Shown: in pieces, positions 1 to 12,309 of the stretch
How positions within the stretch are numbered: the first letter of the stretch is position 1
Layout: the number at the start of each line of letters is the position of its first letter
Assembly: GCA_002099365.1 (NCBI GenBank)
Contig: MSED01000001.1
Location: forward strand, 3,720,001 to 3,784,000
Reading direction: 5' to 3'
Length of the DNA stretch: 64,000 bases
From: Phialophora verrucosa
Lineage: Eukaryota > Ascomycota > Eurotiomycetes > Chaetothyriales > Herpotrichiellaceae
The notes under the pieces: generated by a model
The model's input: only the letters and a program-made list of their open reading frames with translations
Told to the model about the DNA's origin: nothing
Database searches by the model: none
Program-made: the position numbers and the translations under genes

Positions 1-1700
1 AGCCTAACTTTATTTAGAACGAAGCCTCTATAACCGACTTTATAGATTAAAATACTATACTAAACTCCGGTAAGGACTTTCGGGTAGTTAGTTAAGACCG
101 GCTCCTATTTTTATCTTTTAGAGATACCTTTATATTATCGCTTTTAGTAAGTTCGCTTCTAGTTCCTATATATTCTTAAAGTTATTATACCTTAACTATT
201 TAATTAAGTAGCGCTTAAGTTTCTCATTAGAGTAGTCTATAACTCCTTCTATATTATATAGAGGTTCTTAAGTCTTCTTATAGATTAGAACTAGTTCTAG
301 TCTAGCGTCTTAAGGTACCTTTTCTAATAGCGATTTATAGAAAACTAAGTAAATATTTATATTAATAAGTAGTTCTATCTTAAATATAATTAATTTTAGC
401 TTTCTTTTAATTTTATATAGTTCGATTTTTATATAATTAAGTTTATTTAATAGCCTTATTATTTTAATATTTTTTTATAAGATATAAACTTTCTCCCTCT
501 CCTAAAAATCTAGTCTCTTAAATCTTTTCTTATTTACTTATTTTATTATTTTTTACTAGATTATCTATAATTCCTACTTAAGTATTTTATATAATAACTA
601 TAATTTTTCGACCGAAATTTTTACTCTTTTTATAATTAGCTTTATTCCTCTTAGGTCTTTTTTAATGTTTAGGTATCTCCTGTAATTAGTATAGAATAGT
701 AATATTTCTATTACTAATATTAAATTATTATATATAAATTACGTAATTAGTAAAAATTCTATCTAATTATTTTATTAATAGTTTATATAGTATTATAAAT
801 ATTATTCTAGTGTTTAATTTATCTTTTTAGTCTATCTGTTTATCTATAGATAGTATACTATTAATAATTTCTAATATATTTCTATAAGGTCTATAAGTAA
901 CTACTAGAACTATAATATAAATAGTTTATCTCGATCTAATTTAATTATATCCGATATACTATATTATACTATAATTATCCTTATAAGTGTATATACTATA
1001 TCTTCAGTAGTTACTATCTCCTTCTACGGCTAAAAGTATATATATTTAGTTAGTTTATCCTCTATAACTAAGATTAAATTATATTCGGTCCCTATTAGAG
1101 GTTCTCTAGACTTTAGTAGTTTAATAATAAAGTCTAATATAATTATTAATTATACCTAATTTAGTAACTCCGTTATCTATAGTAATCTATATAACTTATA
1201 TTTTATATACTTAGCTCTATAGTAAGTATTGTAGTTCTTAATATATTCTTTAACTTCTTTTTATAATTATAGTTATATATAGTCCCTTATAACTAGTTTA
1301 ATTATTTTATTAATCCCTTAGTAGCCCGCGGACTTATTATTATATCTAGCGATAATAATATCTCTCCTTTACTACGCTATAAGCTCGGGCTACTATATTA
1401 TTATAGTAATTATCTATATTTTTCTATATATTAAAACACTCCTTTATTACTTTAATAATACTACTAGTTTAGGTTTTATTATACCTATATAATCCGCTCT
1501 TTTACTAAGAATATCCGCTCTTTTATTCTCCGCCCCTTAAATATAGTTAATCCGAAAGTTATATCTAGCGAGTATTTCGGCCTATTTAACTTACCTCTTA
1601 TTAAGTTCTTTAGTTATAGTCTAGTATAATAAGTTTTTATAGTCTATAAAGACTTAAACTAGATATTTAACTTCTTTAAGATAAACTCTTTACTAAACTA
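1..1700 (-). mobile_element. Ty3/gypsy chromovirus, 3' half, RIP-decayed, cut by window start
   Basis: Read on the minus strand through TAA/TAG, three domains follow in pol order from right to left. RNase H tail lies near 1,700-1,480 (a 'DYKNL' segment, then 'RADILSKRADY'). Integrase lies about 1,300-600, with 'LVIEDKLTKYIYF' near 1,080-1,035 and 'RQTERLNQTLEQYL' near 850-800, as in fungal Ty3 integrases. A chromodomain-like tail lies near 240-120. The order RNase H-integrase-chromodomain is typical of chromoviruses, whose chromodomain is known to bind histone marks. Reverse transcriptase is not found to the right: the frame stops near 1,700 at a GC-richer inverted-repeat block. The 3' LTR must lie left of base 1. 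Confidence 0.75.
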
Positions 1701-1704
1701 TAGA

Positions 1705-1845
1705 TCGGACAGTTTCGGGTCGGGTTATAGAGGCTTTTATCCGGTCCGATAATAGTACTCGGACACTTTTACTCTATCCGAGCCCGAGTCCGATTAGTTT
1801 TAGATATAGTATTCGAACGGGTCGGGTTTTACTAAGACCGTCCGA
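1705..1845. repeat. GC-richer block with short terminal inverted repeat
   Basis: A 141-bp stretch stands out by its G+C content and several 'gggtcggg'/'gagcccgag' runs. Its ends are inverted copies, 'tcggacagtt' at 1705-1714 and 'gaccgtccga' at 1836-1845, differing only by transitions, as expected after RIP. It sits where the RNase H frame of the left chromovirus stops. It could be a short non-autonomous DNA element or the end of a larger one. I see no clear target-site duplication. Confidence 0.4.
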
Positions 1846-4701
1846 AATATTCTTAGTAATTATAATACTAGTATATATATAGTAAGCGGTATTTTAAATA
1901 TACGAGTATTATAGTAATTACTATAGGCCGAAAGAGCTTATTAAGTTTAAAATATTTAAGTATAAGTATACTACTTTATATTATAGTTATTATATTATAT
2001 TACTACTAAGTTATTTAAATATTATTATTTCTATTATTACTTAAGGCTATTATAATTAATTATATAAGATATTAAGATAATTATCTATAGTAATACTATT
2101 AGTAACTTAAGAGCTATAATAGATTTATTATTATTACTCGTAAAATATACTTTATTAGAACTATTAACTATTATCTTTATAATATCTTTAGTTATAATTA
2201 CTCTTTATTTATCTTTATAAATAGCTTAATTACCTCTCGATACTTAAAGTTCTAGTTAATACTAGTTAGCTTTAGGCGGGGTAATCTATATTTACTAAAG
2301 TATATATTAATTAACCGCTATATTTATAGTAGTATTAAATATAACGTTAATAGTTAGATCGCCTATAAGTAAGACGCTTTATAAGCTATAGGTCCTTAGG
2401 CTAGATAGTAACGCGCTTAGCGTAAATAGTATATAAGTTAATATTTACTAAAAGATTAATATAGTAATAATAGATATAATAGTCCTTAAGCTAAATACCT
2501 TTTAAATAAGTAACTAGAAAAGCCTCAGCCGCCTCTCTTAACGCGTCTAATACTAACTTCTATATATAGAGGTCTTCGCGAGTATAACTTTATATAACTT
2601 TATAATAAAGTTAAGAGAATAGTATAAACTATATATATATTCTCCCTTTATAAAGGCCTTAATAATAACGAATTTTATATAATATAGCGGCTATTATTAT
2701 ATTAATTAATTTAAATAGTAATAGTCGCTATAATAAATATTTACTACTAAATTTATATCGTTTCGGTCTATTTCCCTTCTTCTTTTAAACTTTTATATTC
2801 TACTATTTATAATCCGTAAGAGCTAGTACTATAAGCCTACTTACCGACTTTATCTTTCTTTATAGCTTTATCTACTACTTAAGGGTCTTACCTCTAGTCT
2901 AACTAGGTAGGTATTTATATATATATCGCGGGACCTTATTCTTAAAGCTAAACTCGCTAGGAAAGGGTTCTCTAGAGTTAAACTTCTTAAGGGTAGGCTA
3001 TTACGGGGGGGGCTTCTTAAGGGTAGGCTATTATAGAGGGGGCTCCTCGGGGGTAGGCTACTAAAGGTAGATTATAGATTTATAAGCTAATTTTATATTA
3101 GTATATCTAGTAAAAAGGGTAAGTAATATATATTCTATATTTTACTTCTCTAGTCTTAAAGCTAAATTAATAATCGCCCGAAAGAATTATATAAAGATAA
3201 TTATATTAAAGATAGAGTTAACTAAACTTTTTAGACGCTTCTAGTCGTTAATATATATATCTTTAAATATTTAATAGTCTAAGAATATCTCTTTTAGCTA
3301 ATTAATATAGGTATTCCGATTACTTTCTATCTAGCTAATAATTCTAGATAGCTTTAGGTAGAATATTAGTAGTATTACTATAAATATAATAGAAGTAGAA
3401 AGAGTCTATCGGCTTAATTAATATTACTAAAATCTTATTTAACTATTTATACTAGTATATTCTAGTTTAGCGCCTAGAAGGCCTTTACTTTTATTTATAT
3501 TTACTTTACTAAAAATAATTAGTATAGGGACTATTATAAATATAGAAGAGATACTAACCTTAATATATACGCTTAAAGGCTTTAAGATAGAAATACTTAT
3601 AAAGATCTATAGAAGATAGATTATTAAGTGTCTATCTTAGTTATTTAAGCTTATATATATAATTTAGATCCTCTAAACTATATAGCTTATATATACTATT
3701 AATCTTAACCTAGTATTATAGATCTTAAAAGAGATAAAGATTAAAATAATTACCTTTATAAGCTCTTAAAGCTCTCTTATCTTAAGGAGTAGTATTAGCT
3801 ATTAAGATAGCTACTTTTATTATAACTATAATATACTTTATAAAGACCTTTAACCTTTTAGTAAAGGTAAAGGAAGAGATAAAAAAAAATAAAATAAAGA
3901 ATAAAGGATAAGAAGAAAGGTAAAAGGAAAGTAAAATAACTTAAGTAAAGATAAGGGTAAAGTAAAGTAAAGTTAAGAGTAAAGTAACTAGATTTATTTT
4001 CTAGAGGACTAGTCGTATTAATATAATTTTTCTTAGCCTTTAGATTTTTTAGATATATAAAGAGCTATTTCTCTTTCTAGTATACTTACTTTACTATAAT
4101 AAGTAATATAATAATCTCTATAATTAAATCTTCTTATTTTAGCTCTTATTACTTTATCGGCTTAATTTCTTATCCTTACTTAATAAGTAAATCTACTAAT
4201 AACTTATCTTAGATCCTATTATCTTCTACTTAATAAATCCTTTAGCCTACCTCTTAACGCCCCTTTTAAGCGTATCTATAATAGTCTTTATAATAAAACC
4301 GTTACTTTAGAGCCTAATCTTCTTCTATTCGAGCCTAGAAGTAGTTTAATATTTTAATTATTTACTATTCGTCTTTTTATATCTTTATTTCTAATTTAGC
4401 TAATACTTAAGCTTAAATTAGTTATAAACTTTACTCTTTATCTTCTATAATATTTATAACTACTATATTTAGTATTAAGGGTAGCGTTACTATAGTACCT
4501 TTAGGCGCGCTACTTAAGTTATAAGGCCTCTTTATAGCGAGGTTATTATCTCTTACTATAACTAGATAATTTAATTTTTATATCGGCGTAAGTAAATAAT
4601 CTTTCTTCTTTAGTTATTTATCTAACTCCTTATTAAATTTAGCGTATAAATCTTTATTTTACTATAATAGTTTTCGTTTCTTTATAGACTTATAGATATA
4701 G
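1846..4701 (-). other. unassigned RIP-decayed coding-like sequence
   Basis: No family is recognised. On the minus strand, frames can be followed for over 100 codons through TAA/TAG (about 3,750-3,100 and 4,650-4,000), which suggests former protein-coding transposon DNA. A proline-rich segment made of 10-residue repeats lies at 3,072-2,983. A purine-rich run of 'taaag/gtaaa' words lies at about 3,850-3,995. It may be the gag end of the chromovirus to the left, but no reverse transcriptase links them. Confidence 0.35.
2983..3072. repeat. 30-bp tandem repeat, three copies
   Basis: Three direct copies start at 2983, 3013 and 3043, each with the core 'aagggtaggctatta' or a variant ('gggggtaggctacta' in the third). 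The unit is a multiple of three; on the minus strand it reads as a proline-rich decapeptide with 'AYPQE'-like words. No unique spacers lie between the copies, so this is not a CRISPR array. Confidence 0.8.
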
Positions 4702-5000
4702 TGTAATAGGGCGATAATACTTATAGCGCTAATTAGCTACACGTACCTATATAATATATAGATAAGTAACTGTACTATCTAATTAGTTAAATCCTTAACG
4801 TAAGGCTATATACCTTCGCTATATATTATAGATAGAGCAGTTATATATATTTAATATATATATATACTATAAGTAATAAAATATATAACACTATTACTTA
4901 TAAAGCTATTTATTACTATATAGTATACCGGGGACGAAGAAATAGTGCCTACCGTCGTACAACCCTCCACCTAGAGGCTATAAAGCCTTACCCTAGTTTA
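4702..5000 (+). repeat. 5' LTR of Ty3-type element (299 bp)
   Basis: It begins with 'TG' at 4702 and ends 'gttta' at 5000 (ancestral CA end turned into TA). It matches the 3' LTR at 16096-16394 over its full 299 bp. In my hand alignment the two differ at about 24 places, all transitions and no transversions. This copy has lost more CA/TG sites than the 3' one. The four bases before it, 'atag', recur directly after the 3' LTR. Confidence 0.9.
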
Positions 5001-8000
5001 TTTAGTACCTCTAATAAGAATATTCGCCTAAGAATATTCAGACTATAGTAATACGGGTGAGTCTATACGCGGTAGGACGATTAAATAGACAACTAAATAA
5101 CGAAACGACGATATAACGCTATAAATAAATAAGGACTGACTAAACTAACTACTTACCTATCTACCGACTAATTAACTAAAACTAAAGAAGCTAGCTATAT
5201 ATATAGGACCGCTATACGGGGGAATTATCTAAATTACTAGCTAAGTAAGTCCGTCCCGCTATACGGGCGTAGGTTATAAACTATACTAGCTATTTAAGGA
5301 GACCGCTGCTCGGGGTGTTCTTTTAAGGTCCTAGCTATATATATTAACTACTATTATATAGAGCGGAAACTAACGACTAAATAACTACCTAGAAGACTAG
5401 AGACTAATAACTAGCACTTAAAGAGGGGAACGCGGTTAACTTTAATACCCCTTAAGCTCTAGAAGAGAGTAGGCTATTCGGGATTAAAGATCTACTCGGT
5501 AAGGAGCTAGTATTAAAGTATTAGCTATATTCGATAAAGAGAAACTTAATAGTCGGACGCGAAGGAATAACTATAGATAGTAATAAAGATTACTAGAATT
5601 AAATTAAGAGAGAGGATCCTCTAAGGCCTTTAAGACTATTTATAAATACTTAAAAAGCGGTAACTATTAACTATTAAGAGAAGTAGTCTTTTATATATAT
5701 AAAAATAATAAAATATATAAATATTTAGAGTTTAGATTACTTTACTTAAGAAGATAAAATTTATATTTATTTTATTTTATTAATTTAATAGAGCTAAAGA
5801 TAGCTTTATCTAGAGCTTTAAATAGAAAAGGAAAAGTAGTATTATCTACCGCGGCGAGCGATATTATATAGAGATTATTAACGCCGGAAATCTTAACGCC
5901 GCCGATATATATTTCTCCTATAGTAATATCTATAAGAGAGATACCTTAGAGCTTAGATAGGAGCGATAACCTACTATACTTTAATAGAAGGAATATAACT
6001 ACCTTCTTCGAAGAGTTTAAAGAGCTATATAAATATAATTAAGTAATAGATAATAAAGAGTATATTTAAAGATCTATATATTTTATATTAAAGATAAAGA
6101 AAGAGAAGTATAAAGAGCTTATAAAGTATAATAAGATAAATTAAATAAAGTTTAAAGAGAAAGTTCTAAATAAATATAAGGATTAAGATAAAATATAATA
6201 AATAATAAGTATATATTATCTTTATATACTCTTAAGACGTTATCGCGATAAGTCTTAAAACCTTAATTTATATCTCCGTTAGTTCTATAAGGCTATAAAA
6301 TATTTAATTAATAATAAAGTAGAAACTAACTATATCTATTATTACCTTTTCCTCTCTAAACTACTAAAGGTATATACGGATAAGATTTAGAAGAAGTAGA
6401 ACCTACTAGATAAGAAGCTAAAGAACTCGAATTTCTAAAAGTGCTAGGAATAGATAAGAGACTTATAGAAAGTTAATAATAAGACTAGTAAGTTTATATA
6501 GGGTATACTAAATAAGAAATATTAAGACTTAGTATATAAGAAGAAGACTCGACCTTCTATATTCCGGAAAGAGGAAGCTTAAGAAGATAAATATCGAAAA
6601 GATTAATTAGATAATATAGCTATAAAGACCGAAGAGAATATATAAATATAGTTAGTAAAGCCTATAACCTTAGAAAATATTATATCTTCGGTAGATAAAT
6701 TAACTCGACTAATAAGAGCGCTTACGCTACCGATCTAGATATATAATATAATTACTCCCGACTTTATAAATAAATTAATTAAAGCCTTAAGGGGAGTTCC
6801 TCCGGAAGCGATCTAGCCTTATTAGGGACCTTCTTTCTAAGAACGGTCGGTAAGGTTTAGTAGTAATCCGTAGTACTATACTAGAGAGTAATCTAGTTAG
6901 CGTAAGTCGAATATAAGTACTACTAAAGGGAGCTGCTTCCTCTATAACTAATAAGGCTATATATTATATAAAGATCTATAGTAAGTATATTAAAAGGCTA
7001 TTAGTATATTATATCTTAACCTAAATTATAAGATTATATTAAGGAGGTTCCGCGGTTAAGACCAGCCCTTATTAGCACTACTAATTCCGTAGAAAGAGAC
7101 GAAGCTTAAACGCTTAGAATAAATTACGCGTAAGATTAATAAATATACTAGTATCTCTTCCGGATAGCCTTACAGGACGAAGGAAGAGGATCCGAAGCCG
7201 CCCTTAGTAAAGATAAACCTTATTTAAGCGATTAGATTAAAGCTAGATTATAGTATACTAAAAGACTTAAAAGATAATTTATATATACTAAAACTAGCTA
7301 GGCTAAAAGGAATTTATATTAACTAGCTAGAGACTAATATTTATATTAACGCCCTTAAAAAGCGACCGGTACCCTAGTAAGAAGGATATATATAAGCGAA
7401 GCACCCTCGGACTAATATATATAAGCCTATTATAGATAATTAGCGACGTTATATAATACGATAAATAAGACCGAATAGAGAAATTATCTTTAATAATACT
7501 ATAGATAATATTCCTATATTAAAATAGTCGACTAATTAAAGGCCGCTAATAACCCTATATAATATATAAGATAATTAAATACGTAACCCGCGGTTAAAAA
7601 ATATTAAGATAGGCGATAATAATAAGTATATACACCTAAGGTAAGTTTTATAGCGCTTATATATTACGAAGGAGATGTAGTATAGACCGCTTAGTTCTAG
7701 GCCTCTCCGGAAGGTACTCTTATAAGATTTAAATAGTGCCGAGAGAATTATTAACTAGTTATTAGGTTAAGAGGTAACTATTCGATTATAAGACCTACTA
7801 TTAATAAAAGAAATATATAATAAGTAGTTTTCTCGTAAATATTAGTATTATAATAAAGGTAGGTAAGAGCTAATTTATTAGATATATCTTTTATAAATTA
7901 GAATAATATAGACTTAAGAAGAATTTATTATAAAAGTTAATATAGTATAGATAAGCTTTAATAAAGACTGTTTAATATATCCGCGATTATATTACAGCAG

Positions 8001-11000
8001 CTGCCCCTATTTACCGGTAAAGATACGAAGGTAGTATAAGGATTTATTACTAAATACCGGAGCGGAGATTAATTTAATATCCTTAGGTCTAGTTAAAGAC
8101 CGGGGATTATCTTAACTTATACGAAAAACGAAGTTTATCTATAATACTATAGGATTTAATAAAGACCGAGAAGATTTTATAAGTATAATTAAAGATATAG
8201 TAGTTAATATCGCTAGAATTAAAGTCTTAATTAATATCTATATAATAAATATTATAAATCCGATATATCGCTTTATTCTAGGTAAGCTATTCTAGAAAGC
8301 TACTTAAGGCTTAGTCTAGGAGAAGGATAATAATATATATATTATAAGTCTAATAAACAGCTTTAATAGAAAGCGGCTTTAGCTTCTTATATAGTTAGCT
8401 CCGGATCTTAGTAATAATATAATAATAAGGTTAATAGTTAAGCTTATATATATATCTACTTTAAAAGGCTAGATAAGTATAAAGAGATAAAAAGGCTTAT
8501 ACTCGCTTTAGTTAAGGCTCGGCGAGATTAAGAGAGAGTGTAAATAATTAACTTTAAGGTAAATAAAAATAATACTTTAATCTCCGCTTTAGATATTTAT
8601 AATTTAAGTAATAATAAGTTTAACGAGATATATTTTTAGGCTTAACCTTTTAATATTAAAGATAACTAATAACTAGTAAAGTCTTTAAAATTATTTAATA
8701 AAGAAGCTATAATATAAGACTTAAAGAATAAATAACGTTACGAATAATATTAATCTAAAAAGCCTTTAGAAGCTTATATAAATACCTTATATAAGCGAAA
8801 GGCTAATAAAGTAAAACCTATTAATTTAAATTTCTAGGATAGTTCGACGCCTAGTAAATTTTTAGACTAACGTATAAAGGTATAGGAGTAGGTAATAACT
8901 ACTTATAACGGCCGGCTATATATATTCTCGGATTAGATAAGTCCACACCTTACTAGATTTCCTCGGGGGCAGCGCTTAACGCCCGAATATTTAGAGAAAC
9001 TAGTTATTAGACCTAATCTAACGCCTAATAAGAAGGAGATCCTTATAGAGATTCTATATAACCGCGAAGGAGCTCTAGCTTAGAACCTTAAAGAAATCGG
9101 GCGGATTTATTATAAAGTAGTATCTCCGTAGATAATATAGACTATTCTATATATCCTATAGTAGGTAAAGAGCTTCCCTATCCTAAAGGTACTCGAGCTA
9201 ATTATAATTATACTAGTAAAAGAGAAAATTAACTTAAATCTCTTTAAACTAAGGTATAAATCGTACTAGAACCTGTTCTTTCTAGTTAAGAAAAAGAAGC
9301 CTAAAGAGTATCGATTAGTAATTACGGTATAGAATATTAACCGGGTAACGATTCGAAATATAAATCTACCTTCTTTAGCTAATAACTTCGCGGAAGAGTT
9401 TAGCGGAATATAGATAACCTCCTTATTAAATTAGCTCTTAGGCTATAATTAAATTAAACTTATAAGAGAGAGCTAAGATCTAACGGGGATTTATACTTTA
9501 ATTAGACTTATTTATTATATAACGCTTTTATAAAATATAATTAATTCTATAGCGTAATTCGTATAGATCACGAACTAGATTCTAAAGAAATAGATACCGA
9601 AAGCTACTCGGCTATTCCTAGATAATATTAGTATAAAAGGACTAAAGAGTAACTACTAGTAACTAAAAGTAATTCCTCGAGTATATTTATATATATTAAA
9701 ATATCTAATAAATTTAAATACGGTACTACTTAATCTTAAGCTTATTAATATTACTATAGCCGGATAAAAACTATAGCTCTATATATAAGAGATTAAGATA
9801 GTCGGATATATCTATAATTAGGACGGACGATATCTATAATAGTCTAAGATTTATAAGATCCTAATATAGCTAACTCTAATAAACTAGCTAAAACTTTATA
9901 GATTCCTTAGGATCTATATATACTATTATATATAGATTTTTTATTTTATAATAATAATAGAGCCTTTATATAACCTACTTTAAAAGAATATTATCTAGGT
10001 CTAGATAGAGATATATATTAAGAGTATAAAAGGACTAAAGAAGGCGTTATTTACTGCTCCTATATTAATTAATCTAGACTATCGAGAAGGCGCCGGCCTA
10101 ATTATACTTACTGTCGACGCTAGTAGAAGAGGCTAAGGCGCTATAATTATATAGGTAAATCTAGTAATAAGTAAATAATATACTATAAGATATAAGAGTA
10201 GTATCTAGTCTAAGGCTAAAAGAGAGTATAATATACTTAAGCGGGAAGCTCGCGGATTACTAAAAGCCCTTAAGAAGTTTAAATATTAGCTATACGCTGT
10301 TTACTTTATTGTAGAGACCGATATAATAACTCTTACGGCCTAGCTTAACCGGTAGTCGACCGACTTACCCGAGGCTATTATTAATTAATAGCTAGTATAG
10401 ATCCGTAGGTTTAATTTTAAAGTATAGCACGTTCTAGATAAGTAAAACGTAGTTACTAATACCTTATCTTAACGCCCTCTAACCTAGGAAGATATTAAAG
10501 AAGCTAAATAGGAAGAGGATATTAAGGAATAAATTAAAGCTTAGATACTCTTTATATAAGGAAGTCTTTAACTAATTAAGTAGAATACTACTTATTAAGA
10601 CTTTACTCTAGTAAGACTTATAGTTACTTATACCCGAGATCGATCTATAAGCTCTAGTAAACCTTATATAATCTAGTTATTTAAGGGAGAGTACTTAAAG
10701 GAATTAAAGAGGCTCGCTAAATACTTATAAGACTAGTAATATCCTTTAGGGATAAATAATAATAAGTTTCGGAAACTATAAAAGAACTTAGCTAATTACT
10801 TTATTAGAGGAGAATATCTATTTTAAAAGCTAATAGAGAATAAGCCGAGTAGAAGAATAATTAATAATAATATAGAAAAGCGAAGAATACTTAAAGTAAT
10901 ATATAATAATACTAGATATTTCGGTTATAAAATAATATATTAGAGAATATTTAATTATTACTACTAGAAGAGTTAATATCGAGATATAGAAGTATTTATA

Positions 11001-12309
11001 AAGATTTATCTGGAGTATTAGTTCCGTATAAGCTAAAGGCTATATAACGCGATATTTCCGACTTTAGTCGATAAGCGCTAGGAATAAATTAGCGTTAATT
11101 ATACCCCGATACCGATATCTTAAGAAAAGAGATATCTCGTTAAAGCCCGAAGTAATATAAGCGGCTAGGTAAAAGCGCGAGATATTACGGCTACTAATAG
11201 TACTACTATAATAAAGTTCCTCTAGGAAGAGATTATTTATCGCTACGGACTATTTAGACGACTAGTATATAATAGCGGACTAAAGAATAAGGGATAGGTA
11301 AAAGTACTTATAAATAGATATAGGATTAAATATATAGTTACCTCTATATATTATCCGTAAGCGAACAGCTAGATAAAAGTTAAGTATAAAGGCGTTATAA
11401 ACACTCTCTTAAAGATAACCTACACTAACGGCGGCGGTACCTAAATAAATTACCTTTACGCTATTCTTTAGGCCGACCGGATAATAGTTAAAGCTAGAAC
11501 TAGTATAATACTATACGAAGTTAAGTTCCTTAAGCGGCTAATCCTTTTTATTAAACTTAAGATTATAATATAAAATATTATAAATTAAGATAAGGTTATC
11601 GATATTATTAATTTAATCGCTATATATATATAAGCTCTTAAAAGATATAACCGAGATTTAGAAGAAGCGGCGGTATATCTAAATAAAATATAAAGGCTAG
11701 AGAAGAAGTACTTTAATAGATACTATAACTTATACTTATAGCTACTTAAGGAGGGTATATTAATATTAAGCTATAATATAGCTAAATTAATAAATATATC
11801 TATAGAGAAGAAGTTAGTATTCCGCTAGTTTAGATTATTTAGAATTATAGAGGCGAATTAAGAGAAGGGGACGTATATTTTAGCGGAACTTAATAGCTCT
11901 CGACTATAGAGAACTTATATAGCTAGCTGTCTTAAATAATTCTACTAACGCCCTAAAGATTTTCTTATAAATACTAAACCTATATCTAGAGATAATTCTT
12001 AAGAAGAAGAAGCTCGCGAAGTTCTAACTTTTAATCTTTCTTATCTCGCGGATATTAAAGAGTCTTTAGATAATAATAATATACCTCCTTTATAAAAGAT
12101 ACCTTTACGCTTATATTATAATTAATAGCTTAAATAGAGAGCGAGGATACTACCGCCGATAAACGAAGAACCGGTATTTATAGTAGAGATACCTCCGGTT
12201 AGCGATAAAATTTAAGAATAGTACACTAGATTAGATATATTTAGAGAGTCTATAGAAAAATAAGGTAGGTGCTCTACTTTATACTGTGCTTTACTATATA
12301 AAGTAGTAA

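Noticed and set aside
2983..3072. CRISPR-like array
   Set aside because: The 30-bp units are directly adjacent, without spacers, in eukaryotic transposon DNA.
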